Of a DNA stretch of 64,000 bases, positions 22,411 through 34,033 are shown piece by piece. Source of the DNA: Poecilobothrus nobilitatus (lineage: Eukaryota; Arthropoda; Insecta; Diptera; Dolichopodidae); the NCBI GenBank assembly GCA_947095535.1, contig OX352772.1, forward strand, positions 119,224,991-119,288,990, read 5' to 3'. The position numbers and the translations under genes are program-made. Position 1 is the first letter of the stretch. The number at the start of each line of letters is the position of its first letter. Below the pieces are notes generated by a model that saw only the letters and a program-made list of their open reading frames with translations, was not told the origin of the DNA and made no database searches.

Positions 22411-23591
22411 ATCATTTAAAAGTAAAAATTTCAAAGTTAATCACTATAATTAAGTGGCTAAGTTAATGCTGTTGCAAGCGGCGTCGCTGTAGCAGCTGAT
22501 TCCCTAATATTTGTCCACCTGTTGTATAAACCTGAACCATTATTATCCTGTTGATAAACTAAGGTATAATATCTGGTGTTATATCTTTTGCAATGGCAAA
22601 AAGCACCTTTATATTTTTAATTATTTTATTTTAAATACCTGATGCATACAGATTTCAAATTAATAAACATGGTTTTGTTTGTTTGTAACAGATGCAATTA
22701 AACGGGATCGTTTAAGTGCACTGGCAGAAAGCACCTTTATATTTTTAATTCTTTTATTTTAAATACTTAAGTGAGGGAAATTGAGTTAGCTAATCTCAAT
22801 TATGAGATTTCACTATTGTTTGATTAATATTAGCGCATATGTACGTTTCCGACAAAAAACGCGTTTCATGATTTGCGTATCTCTGGCTATACATGGTTTA
22901 TGATTTTATATTTAGGGAAAATCCACAGAAGAGATTGTTACGAAATTCTGTAAAATTTATCTTTTATGAATGAAGGTAATAAAAATTATTAAAAATATTT
23001 GGTAATCGTTTATTATCTAGGTGTATATTATAAAAATAGATTTAAAAGCAGAGTTCATAATTAGAAAGTTTGGTTTGTTATGTAATCTTTAATATATTAT
23101 TAAAAAATATATGAAGTATGAATCTATAAGCATACATAATTCAAATTAATAAACATGGTTTTTGTTTGTTTGTAACAGATGCAATTAAACGGGTTCGTTT
23201 AAGTGCATTGGCAAAAGCACCTTTATATTTTTAAATCTTTTATTTTAAATACTTAAGTGGAGGAAATTGAGTTAGTTAATCTGAATTATGAGATTTCACT
23301 ATTGTTCAATTAGTATTAGGGCATATGTACGTTTCCGAGAAAAAATGCGTTTCATGATTTGCGTATCTCTGGCTGTACCTGGTTTATGATTTTATATTTA
23401 TAGAAAATCCACAGAAGAGGTTGTTACGTGAGTCTGTAAAATTTACTTTTTATGAATGAAGGTAATAAAAATTATTAAAAATATTTGGTAATCGTTTATT
23501 ATCTAGGTGTATATTATAAAAATAGATTTAAAAGCAGAGTTCATAATTAGAAAGTTTAGTTTGTTAGGTAATCTTTAATATATTATTAAAC
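22411..23591 (+). repeat. start of the satellite array: partial C block and A monomers
   Basis: Begins with the C-block end (TCACTATAATTAAGTGGCTAAG, hairpin GCTGTTGCAAG...CTGTAGCAGC near 22470), then A monomers. The A monomer contains, in order: AATTCAAATTAATAAACATGG, TTTGTTTGTAACAGATGCAA, a TTAAACG/CGTTTAA hairpin, AAGCACCTTTATATTTTTAA, AATCTCA-ATTA-TGAGATT, GCGCATATGTACGTTTCC, ATCCACAGAAGAGG, GAAGGTAATAAAAATTATT and TAATCTTTAATATATTATT. Monomer length is about 480-560 bp. No coding potential. Confidence 0.88.
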
Positions 23592-24851
23592 AAGGTAGAA
23601 TGTAAACCAACGGTTTTTAAAAGCGCACATTTCCAAAACTCAATACAAACTGTTTAGAAGTGTGACTTACACAAAAATTTGAAAATTTCATGTAATAAGA
23701 AAAAATGTGAAAATAGGACATTTTTGAAATTTTGAAGGGCCATAAGTCCGGAATGCTATATAACTAAGAAAAGCCGTTAACACACGTAAAAATATATTAT
23801 TAAACCTTTAATTTTCATGTCTTGCCGAAGAAAAATTTGTACAGGTGCCAAAGTTACAGGTGTCAAAAAATAGCAAATTTTCAATTTTTGAGGCGTAATA
23901 ACTCTTAAAGAGGGGGTGTTACCAAAAAATTTTCTGAGGAAACTTATACTAATTCTAAAAGTTCTTTCTTGTCTCAAAATTTCAGGTTCCTATCTAAGGG
24001 GTGCCGGAGTTATGAAAAAAGAAATTTCATGCAAAATGTGGTTTTCACATAACGGTAAATTTAAATAGTAAATTACAAAATATTACATAATTTTGATATT
24101 GTTTTATATAGATAATAAAATTTTCGATCTTCTGGCGGTTTTAGATTGCAAAATTATTACGCAGAGCCCGAGATATATACATCTGAAAATGGGGCTTTTT
24201 CGCAATTTTGAAGAGCTGCAACTTTGGAACCCTTTACAATTAAAATAAACCTTTAACACACGTAAAAATATATTATTGTAGCTTTAATTTTTATATCTTG
24301 CAGAATTAAAATGTGTACAGGTTCCTAAGTTACAGGTGTTTAAAAATAGCAAATTTTCAATTTTTAAGCCCTAATAGCTCATAAACAGGGGGTGGTCCGA
24401 AAAAATTTTCTGAGCAAACTTATACTAATTCTAAAAGTTCTTTCTTGCCTCAAAATTTCAAGCTTCTATCTAGAAGCGTGCCGGAGTTATGAGAGTAGAA
24501 AAATCATGCAAAATTGGGTTTTCACATAACGGTAAATTTAAATACTAAATTTAAAAAAATTGTATAATTTTGATATTAATTTACAAAGATAAAAGAAATA
24601 CCTGTCGAATGACGTTTTCAGATTGAAAAAATCTTAAGCAGAAGAAGTTTGAGGGGCTATAGCTCCGAAATGGGGGAGCTACATGAAAAAGTTGTTCCAC
24701 AAAATTATTTTTTTTATGAGACCTACCTATGGTTAAAATTTTTTTTCTCTATCTTTAACGGTGTAGAAGTTTTGTAAACAGACGGACAGACGGACGGATA
24801 GAGTGAAACTAATAAGCACATTTTTTCAAAATTTTTTTGGAAATGTGCTAA
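23592..24851. mobile_element. unclassified 1.26 kb insertion with an internal ~475 bp tandem duplication
   Basis: It interrupts an A monomer: the text before it ends ATTATTAAA and the text after it resumes AAAAATATATGAACTATGAACC. Ends are inverted in part: AGCGCACATTTCC near 23619 against the complement of GGAAATGTGCT at 24840-24850. Two ~475 bp units repeat inside (AACACACGTAAAAATATATT at 23779 and 24254; TTTTCACATAACGGTAAATT at about 24043 and 24520). A GACGGACAGACGGACGGAT stretch lies near 24781, similar in composition to the CCGTCCGTCCG tract of the B blocks but on the other strand. No transposase. Confidence 0.55.
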
Positions 24852-25198
24852 AAAATATATGAACTATGAACCTATAAGCATACAGAATTTAAATTAATAA
24901 ACTTGGTTTTTGTTTGTTTGTAACAGATGCAATTATGTAAAATGGTTCGTTTAAGTGCACTAGCAGAAGCACCTTTATATTTTTAAATCTTTTATTTTAA
25001 ATACTCAAGTGGGGGAAATTGAGTTAGTTAATCTCAATTATGAGATTTCACTATTGTTTAATTAGTATTAGCGCATATGTACGTTTCCGAGAAAAAACGC
25101 GTTTCATGATTTGCGCATATCTGGCTATACTTGGTTTATGATTTTATATTTATAGGAAATCCACAGAAGAGGTTGTTAGGTGATTCTGTAAATTTTAC
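24852..25198 (+). repeat. A monomer carrying a B block insertion point
   Basis: A standard A monomer up to TTTACTTTTTAT, where the B block begins. The same junction is found at the other forward B blocks. Confidence 0.85.
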
Positions 25199-26655
25199 TT
25201 TTTATACCCGTACGAACTATGTTCAAGGGTATAATAAATTTGCCATTAGGTTTGCGACACCTTAAAGGAGTCGAGCTAGATATAGGGTCAAAGGTATGGA
25301 TCAGCTCAGAATCGAATTCTGAGTTGATTAAGCCATGTACGTCCGTCCGTCCGTCCGCACGATAACTCAAAAAATAAAAGAGCTAGGAGGCTGAAATTTT
25401 TTTTAAGTCGCTTTTGCAAAATTAGTTAGTTAGTTTTGCTATTTATATCCAACATTTTCGGTCGCCGGGTTCGAGTAGCTGCGATACAACTTCTATCTTT
25501 ATATAGAAATAACTCAGTTCAAGCTAGGTATCTAAAATTTTGCAAATGATGATCAAGTTTTATGGCAACAACTTCTGTAAAATATGGTTGTGGTGGTGCG
25601 ACGGGTTCGGGTAGCTGCCATAAAACTTCTCCGTTTAAATGAGAATAACTCAGTGTTTATTGAAGCTAGGAATCTGAAATTTAGTAAAGAGGTGCCGATT
25701 TACATGCCAACAGCTTTTGTAAAATTTGGTTGGTCTAGAGCAGCCGGTTCAGGCTTCATGCACCTCTTGAAACTTAATGAAGCTAGACGTCTGAAATCTT
25801 GCGAATGATGATCAAATTTTATGGCAACAACTTTTGCTGAATTTGGTTGTGGTGGTGCGACAGGTTCGGGTAGCTGCCATACAACTTATCCGTTTAAATG
25901 AGAATAACTCAGTGTCTGTTGAAGCTAGGAACCTGAAATTTACTAAAGAGGTGTCGAGGTACAGGCCAATAACTTTTGTAAAATTTGGTTGGTATAAAGC
26001 AGCCGGTTCAGGCATCTTGCACCTCTTGGAACTTAATGAAGCTAAGCGTCTTAAATCTTGCAAATGTTAATCAAGTTTTATGGCAACAACTTTTGCAAAA
26101 TTTGGTTATGCTGTTGCAACAGGTTCGTGTAGCTGCCATACAACTTTTCTTTTTAAATGAAAATAACTCAGTGTCCGTCCGCACTATAACTCAAAAAATA
26201 AAGGAGCTAGGAGGCTGACATTTTTTTTACATCAGTTTTACAAAATTGTTTGTTTTGCTATTTACCTCCAGCATTTTCGGCCGTCGGGTTCAAATAGCTG
26301 CCACGCAACTTCTTACTTTAAATGGAAAGAACCCAGTGTCTATCCAATCTAGGTATCTGAAATTTTGCGAATGATGATCAAGTTTTATGGCAACAACTTC
26401 TGCAAAATTTGGATATGGTTGTGCTACGGGTTCGGATAGCTGCCATACAACTTTTCTTTTTAAATGAAAATAACTCAGTGTCCGTCCGCACTATAACTCA
26501 AAAAATAAAGGAGCTAGTAGGCTGACATCTTTTTTACGTCACTTTTGCAAAATTGTTAGTTTTGCTATTTACCTCCAGCATTTTCGGCCGTCGGGTTCGA
26601 GTAGCTGCCATACAACTTCTTTCTTTAAATGGAAATAACCCAGTGTCTATGGTTT
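25199..26655 (+). mobile_element. B block 1: DINE-1/Helentron-like element with ~140 bp tandem repeats
   Basis: The 5' end has a hairpin (ATACCC...GAAC / GTTC...GGGTAT), then AAAGGAGTCGAGCTAGATATA, a GAATTCTGAGT tract, a CCATGTACGTCCGTCCGTCCG tract and AAAAGAGCTAGGAGGCTGAAA. That order resembles the conserved head of dipteran DINE-1/INE-1 elements, which are short non-autonomous Helentron relatives. The rest is about nine units of 120-165 bp built on GGGTTCGGGTAGCTGCCATACAACTTC, ATAACTCAGTGT, TGATCAAGTTTTATGGCAACAAC and TGTAAAATTTGGTTGTGG. Open frames inside are by-products. Family assignment is from remembered similarity. Confidence 0.65.
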
Positions 26656-27420
26656 TATATTTGGAGAAAGTCCGCAGAAGCGGTTGTTAATTGATAAATG
26701 GGTACCTGCTATGTAAATGACCCAATTTTTGTTCATAATGTCACTTTATTGATAAATTGGTCATTCATTACCTAAAGTCTAAACTAAGGTAAGATTGTAA
26801 CAAAACAATATATAATATTGTTATATATATAAAAAAAAATTAAATTTGTTTTTATCTACCTAACGTCGCTGCCACTGGTATTGAATGATGGAGGCCAAAT
26901 GGTCTACATTCTTGATAAACCATGGTAAGATTGTATAAAAATTCACTTATATATATGCACAGAAATCTAATTCATATACAAAAATTTGAAATAGCAATTT
27001 TTCGAACAGCAGAATTACATTGAAAAGTTGAAAAACAATTAATGAAATGTAAAATATGAACATTAGCAATAAAATCTAATAATTACTTTTTTCAATTAAA
27101 TGCTTTAATTAGGTCTTAATTTTTTTTAAAAAATATCTGAAAGTAATGGTATTTTCAGCCCTCTACTATTTTAAGAATGAGTGAACCACTTGTTTAAAAG
27201 TGAAAATTTCAAAGTTTATCACTATAATTAAGTGACTAAGTTAATGCTGCTGCAGGCGGCGTTGCTGTAGCAGCTGATTCCCTAATATTTGTCCACCTGT
27301 TGTATAAACCTGAATCATTATTATCCTGTTGATAAACTAAAGTATAATATCTGGTGTTATATATTTTGAAATGGCACAAAGCTCTTTTATGTTTTTAATT
27401 CTTTTATTTTAAATACTTAA
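26656..27420 (+). repeat. C block 1 (~0.75 kb)
   Basis: Landmarks: TGATAAATGGGTACCTGCTATG, GTCACTTTATTGATAAATTGG, CTACCTAACGTCGCTGCCA, CCAAATGGTCTAC, CAGCCCTCTACTATTTTAAGAATG, AGTGAACCACTTGTTTAAAAG, then a GC-rich hairpin with arms GCTGCTGCAG and CTGTAGCAGC around GCGGCGTTG (near 27247), ending in CCACCTGTTGTATAAACCTGAA. It contains no open frame of note and recurs after each forward B block. Confidence 0.85.
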
Positions 27421-28836
27421 TGCATACAGAATTCAAATTAATAAACGTGGTTTTGTTTGTTTGTAACAGATGCAATTAAACGGGTTCGTTTAAGTGCATT
27501 GGCAGAAGCACCTTTATATTTTTAATTCTTTTATTTTAAATACTTGATGCATACAGAATTCAAATTAATAAACATGGTTTTGTTTGTTTGTAACAGATGC
27601 ATATAAACGGGATCGTTTAAGTTCACTGGCAGAAAGCACCTTTATATTTTAAATTCTTAAGTGGGGGAAATTGAGTTAGCTAATCTCAATTATGAGATTT
27701 CACTATTGTTGAATTAGAATTAGCGCACATGTACGTTTCCGGGAAAAAACGTGTTTCATGATTTGCTCATCTCTGGCTATACCTGGTTTATGATTTTATA
27801 TTTATAGAAAATCCAAGGAAGAGGTTGTTACGTGATTCTGTAAAACTTACGTTTTATGTATGAAGGTAATAAATATTATTAAAAATATTTGTTAATCGTT
27901 TATTATTTAGGTGTATATTATAGAAATAGATTTAAAAGCAGAGTTCATAATAAAAAAGTTTAGTTTGTTATGTAATCTTTAATATATTATTAAAAAAATA
28001 TATGAACTATGAACCTATAAGCATACAGAATTCAAATTAATAAACATGGTTTTGTTTGTTTGTAACAGATGCATATAAACGGGATCGTTTAAGTTCACTG
28101 GCAGAAAGCACCTTTATATTTTAAATTCTTAAGTGGGGGAATTTGAGTTAGCTAATCTCAATTATGAGATTTCACTATTGTTGAATTAGAATTAGCGCAT
28201 ATGTACGTTTCCGGGAAAAAGCGTGTTTCATGATTTGCGTATCTCTGGGTATAGCTAGTTTATGATTTTATATTTATAGAAAATCCACAGAAGAGATTAT
28301 TACGTGATTCTGTAAAATTAACTTTTTATGTATGAAGGTAATAAAAATTATTATAAATATTTGTTAATCGTTTATTATTTAGGTGTATATTATAAAAATA
28401 GATTTAAAAGCAGAGTACATAATTAGAAATGTAATTATGAAATAAAATATTATAGGTAGATAGCAATAGCAAAAAAATCACAAAGAAAATCGATCGTATC
28501 CTTTAACATTGATAAATGGGTACCTGTTATGTAAATAACCCTATAAGCAATACAAAACCTATAAGCATACATTCAAAGTATTAAATAGTTTTTTTTTATT
28601 ACTCAGTTATTTCATTATTGTTTAATTAGTATTAGCGCAGATGTACGTTTCCAGGAAAATACGCATTTCATGATTTTCGTATCTCTGGCTATACCTGTTT
28701 TATGATTTTATATTTATAGAAAATCCACAGAAGAGGTTGTTACGTGATTCTGTAAAATTTACTTTTTATGAATGAAGGTAATAAAAATTATTAAAAATAT
28801 TACGTTATCGTTTAAAATTTATAATTAAAATTTACT
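27421..28836 (+). repeat. A monomers between B/C blocks
   Basis: About three A monomers, one with a shortened hairpin region (ATGCATATAAACGGGATCG). The last is truncated and runs into TTTACTTTTTAT and B block 2. Confidence 0.85.
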
Positions 28837-30762
28837 TTTTATACCCGTATGAACTATGTTCAAGGGTATAACAAATTTGCCATTACGTTTGTGACACCTT
28901 AAAGGAGTCGAGCTAGATATAGTGTCAAAGGTATGGATCGGCTCAGAATCGAATTCTGAGTCGATTAAGCCATGTACGCCCGTCCGCACGATAACTCAAA
29001 TAATAAAGGAGCTAGGAGGCTGAAATTTTTTTTAGGTCACTTTTGCACAGTTGTTAATTTTGCTATTTAAATACAACATTTTCGGTCGGCGGGTTCGAGT
29101 CGCTGCCATACAACTTCTATCTTTTTATAGAAATAGCTCAGTATCTTTTCAAACTAGGTTTCTGAAATATTGCAAATGTTGATCAAGTTTTATGGCAACA
29201 ACTTCTGAAAAATTTGGTTGTGGTGGTGCGGCTGGTTCGGGTAGCTGCCATACAACTTCGCCGTTTAAATGAGAATAACTAAGTGTTTAGTAAAGCTAGG
29301 AATCTGAAATTTAGTAAAGAGGTGTCGATTTACATGCCAACAACTTTTGTAAAATTTGGTTTGTCTAGAGCAGCCGGTTCAGGCTTATTGCACCTCTTGG
29401 AACTTAATGAAGCTAGGCGTCAAGTCTTGCAAATGATGATCAAATTTTATGGCAAGAACTTTTGCAGAATTTGGTTGTGGTGGTGCGACAGGTTCGGGTA
29501 GCTGCCATACAACTTCTCTTTTTAAATGAAAATAACTCAGTCTCCGTCAGCACGATAACTAAAAAAATAAAGGAGCTAGGAGGCTTAAATCTTTTTAAGC
29601 CACTTTTGCAAGATTATTAGTTTTGCTATTTAACTCCTCCATTTTCGGCCGCCGGGTTCGAGTACTTGCCATACAACTTCTTTCTTTAAATGGAAATAAC
29701 CCCGTGTCTATTCAATCTAGGTATCTGAAATTTTGCGAATGATGATTAAGTTTTATGGCAACAAATTCTGTAAAATTTGGTTGTGGTAGTGCGACAGGTT
29801 CGGGTAGCTGTCATACAACTTCTCTTTTTAAATGAAAATAACTCAGAGTCCGTCGGTACGATAACTCAGAAAATAAAGGAGCTAGGAGGCTGTCATTTTT
29901 TTTAAGTCACTTTTATAAAATTGTTAGTTTTGCTATTTAACTCCAGCATTTTCGACCGCCGGGTTCGAGTAGCTGCCATACAACTTCTTTCTTTAAATGG
30001 AAATAACCCAGTGTCTATGATTTATATTTAGAGAAAGTCCGCAGAAGAGGTTGTTAATTGATAAATGGGTACCTGCTATGTAAATAACCCAAATTTTTGT
30101 TCATAATGTCACTTTATTGATAAATTGGTCATTCATTACCTAAAGTCTAAACTATGGGAAGATTGTAACAAAACAATATATAATATTGTTTTATATATAA
30201 AAAAAAAATAAATTTGTTTTTATCTACCTAACGTCGCTGCCATTGGTATTGAATGATGGGGGCCAAATGGTCTACGTTCTTGATAGACTATGGTAAGATT
30301 GTATAAAAAATGCACTTATATTCATGCATAGAAATCTTAATTCATATACAAAAATTTGAAATAGTGATTTTGCGAACAGCAGAATTTACGTTCAAAAGTT
30401 GAAAAACAATTAATGAAATGCAAAATATGAACATTTAGCAATAAAATCTTATAATTACTTTTTTCAACTAAATGTTTTAATTAGGTATTAACATTTTTTA
30501 AAAAATATCTAAAGGTAGGCGTATTTTCAGCCCTCTACTATTTTAAGAATGAGTGAACCACTTGTTTAAAAGTCAAAATTTCAAAGTTTATCACTATAAT
30601 TAAGTTAGTAAGTTTATGCTGCTACAGGCGGCGTCGCTGTAGCAGCTGATTCCCTAATATATGTCCACCTGTTGTATAAACCTGAATCATTATTATCCTG
30701 TTGATAAACTAAAGTATAATATCTGGTGTTATATCTTTTGCACTGGCAGAAGCACCTTTATA
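28837..30762 (+). repeat. B block 2 plus C block 2 (copy 0 of the 3.27 kb higher-order unit)
   Basis: Near-identical to 31530-33455 (offset 2693). Both carry the same variants, such as GCTAGGCGTCAAGTCTTGC and CTCCTCCATTTTCGG. It ends inside the A monomer at AAGCACCTTTATATT, where it is joined to the next unit at 30763-30768. Confidence 0.85.
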
Positions 30763-30767
30763 TTATA

Positions 30768-33700
30768 CCTATAAGCATACAGAATTCAAATTAATAAACA
30801 TGGATTTTGTTTGTTTATAACAGATGCAATTAAACGGGTTCATTTAAGTGCATTGGCAGAAGCACCTTTATATTTTTAATTCTTTTATTTTAAATACTTA
30901 AGTGGAGGAAATTGAGTTAGTTAATCTCAATAATGAGATTTCACTATTGCTTAATTAATATTAGCGCATATGTACGTCTCCAGAAAGAAACGCATTTCAT
31001 GATTTGCGTATCTCTGGCTATACCTGGTTTATGATTTTATATTTATAGAATATCCACAGAGGAGGTTGTTACGTGATTCTGTAATTATATTTATAGAAAA
31101 TCCACAGAAGAGGTTGTTACGTGATTCTGTAAAATTTACTTTTTATGAATGAAGGTAATAAAAATTATTAAAAATATTTGGTTATCGTTTATTATCAAGG
31201 AATATATTATAAAAATTGATTTAAAAGCAGAGTTCATAATTAAAAAGTTTAGTTTGTTATGTAATCTTTAATATATTATTAAAAAAATATATCAACTATG
31301 AACCTATAAGCATACAGAATTCAAATTAATAAACTTGGTTTTTGTTAGTTTGTAACAGATGCAATTAAACGGGTTCGTTTAAGTGCACTGGCAGAAGCAC
31401 CTTTATATTTTTAATTCATTTATTTTAAATACTCAAGTGGGGGAAATTGAGTTAGTTAATCTCAATTCAGAGATTTCACTATTATTTAATTAGTATTAGC
31501 GCATATGTACGTGATTCTGTAAAATTTACTTTTTATACCCGTATGAACTATGTTCAAGGGTATAATAAGTTTGACATTACGTTTGTGACACCTTAAAGGA
31601 GTCGAGTTAGATATAGTGTCAAAGGTATGGATCGGCTGAGAATCGAATTCTGAGTCGATTAAGCCATGTACGCCCGTCCGCACGATAACTCAAAAAATAA
31701 AGGAGCTAGGAGGCTGAAATTTTTTTACGTCGCTTTTGCGAAATTGTAAGTTTTGCTATTTAAATCCAACATTTTCGGTCGGCGGGTTCGAGTAGCTGCC
31801 ATACAAATTCTATCTTTATATATAAATAACTCAGTATCTTTTCAAACTAGGTTTCTGAAATATTGCAAATGTTGACCAAGTTTTATGGCAACAACTTCTG
31901 TAAAATTTGGTTGTGGTGGTGCGGCGGGTTCGAGTGGCTGCCATACAACTTCGCCGTTTAAATGAGAATAACTAAGTGTTTAGTAAAGCTAGGAATCTGA
32001 AATTTAGTAAAGAGGTGTCGATTTACATGCCAACAACTTTTGTAAAATATGGGTTGTCTAGAGCAGCCGGTTCAGGCTTATTGCACCTCTTGGAACTTAA
32101 TGAAGCTAGGCGTCAAGTCTTGCAAATGATGATCAAATTTTATGGCAAGAACTTTTGCAGAATTTGGTTGTGGTCGTGCGACAGGTTCGGGTAGCTGCCA
32201 TACAACTTCTCTTTTTAAATGAAAATAACTCAGTCTCCGTCAGCACGATAACTAAAAAAATAAAGGAGCTAGGAGGCTTAAATCTTTTTAAGCCACTTTT
32301 GCAAGATTATTAGTTTTGCTATTTAACTCCTCCATTTTCGGCCGCCGGGTTCGAGTACTTGCCATACAACTTCTTTCTTTAAATGGAAATAACCCCGTGT
32401 CTATTCAATCTAGGTATCTGAAATTTTGCGAATGATGATTAAGTTTTATGGCAACAAATTCTGTAAAATTTGGTTGTGGTAGTGCGACAGGTTCGGGTAG
32501 CTGTCATACAACTTCTCTTTTTAAATGAAAATAACTCAGAGTCCGTCGGTACGATAACTCAGAAAATAAAGGAGCTAGGAGGCTGTCATTTTTTTTAAGT
32601 CACTTTTATAAAATTGTTAGTTTTGCTATTTAACTCCAGCATTTTCGACCGCCGGGTTCGAGTAGCTGGCATACAACTTCTTTCTTTAAATGGAAATAAC
32701 CCAGTGTCTATGATTTATATTTAGAGAAAGTCCGCAGAAGAGGTTGTTAATTGATAAATGGGTACCTGCTATGTAAATAACCCAAATTTTTGTTCATAAT
32801 GTCACTTTATTGATAAATTGGTCATTCATTACCTAAAGTCTAAACTATGGGAAGATTGTAACAAAACAATATATAATATTGTTTTATATATAAAAAAAAA
32901 ATAAATTTGTTTTTATCTACCTAACGTCGCTGCCATTGGTATTGAATGATGGGGGCCAAATGGTCTACGTTCTTGATAAACTATGGTAAGATTGTATAAA
33001 AAATGCACTTATATTCATGCATAGAAATCTTAATTCATATACAAAAATTTGAAATAGTGATTTTGCGAACAGCAGAATTTACGTTCAAAAGTTGAAAAAC
33101 AATTAATGAAATGCCAAATATGAACATTTAGCAATAAAATCTTATAATTACTTTTTTCAACTAAATGTTTTAATTAGGTATTAACATTTTTTAAAAAATA
33201 TCTAAAGGTAGGCGTATTTTCAGCCCTCTACTATTTTAAGAATGCGTGAACCACTTGTTTAAAAGTCAAAATTTCAAAGTTTATCACTATAATTAAGTTA
33301 GTAAGTTTATGCTGCTACAGGCGGCGTCGCTGTAGCAGCTGATTCCCTAATATATGTCCACCTGTTGTATAAACCTGAATCATTATTATCCTGTTGATAA
33401 ACTAAAGTATAATATCTGGTGTTATATCTTTTGCACTGGCAGAAGCACCTTTATATTTTTAATTCTTTTATTTTAAATACTTGATGCATACAGAATTCAA
33501 ATTAGTAAACATGGTTTTGTTAGTTTGTAACAGATGCATATAAACGGGACAGTGCACTGGCAGAAAGCACCTTTATATTTTAAATTCTTTTATTTTAAAT
33601 ACTTAAGTGGGGGAAATTGAGTTAGTAAATCCCAATTATGAGATTTCACTATTGTTGAATTAAAATTAGCGCATATGTACGTTTCCGGGAAAAAAACGCG

Positions 33701-34033
33701 TTTCATGATTTGCGTATCTCTGACTATACCTGGTTTATGATTTTATATTTAGGGAAAATCCACAGAAGAGGTTATTACGAGATTCTGTAAAATTTACCTT
33801 TTATTAATGAAGGTAACAAAAATTATTAAAAATATTTGGTAATCGTCTATTATCTAGGTGTATGTTATAAAAATGGATTTAAAAGCAGAGTACACAATTA
33901 GAAATGTAATTATGAAATAAAATATTATAGGTAGATAGCAATAGCAAAAAAAATCACAAAGAAAATTTATCGTATTCTTTAACATTGATAAATGGGTACC
34001 TGTTATGTAAATAATCCTATAAGCAATACAGAA
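30768..34033 (+). repeat. higher-order repeat I, copy 1 (3266 bp)
   Basis: Order: A monomer, A monomer (with a small internal duplication of the ATCCACAGA-AGAGG region at about 31050-31110), B block 3 from 31530, C block 3 from about 32740, then A monomers. Offset to copy 2 is exactly 3266 at several landmarks (for example CCTATAAGCATAC at 30768 and 34034). I noticed only a handful of substitutions over the whole unit. Confidence 0.9.
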
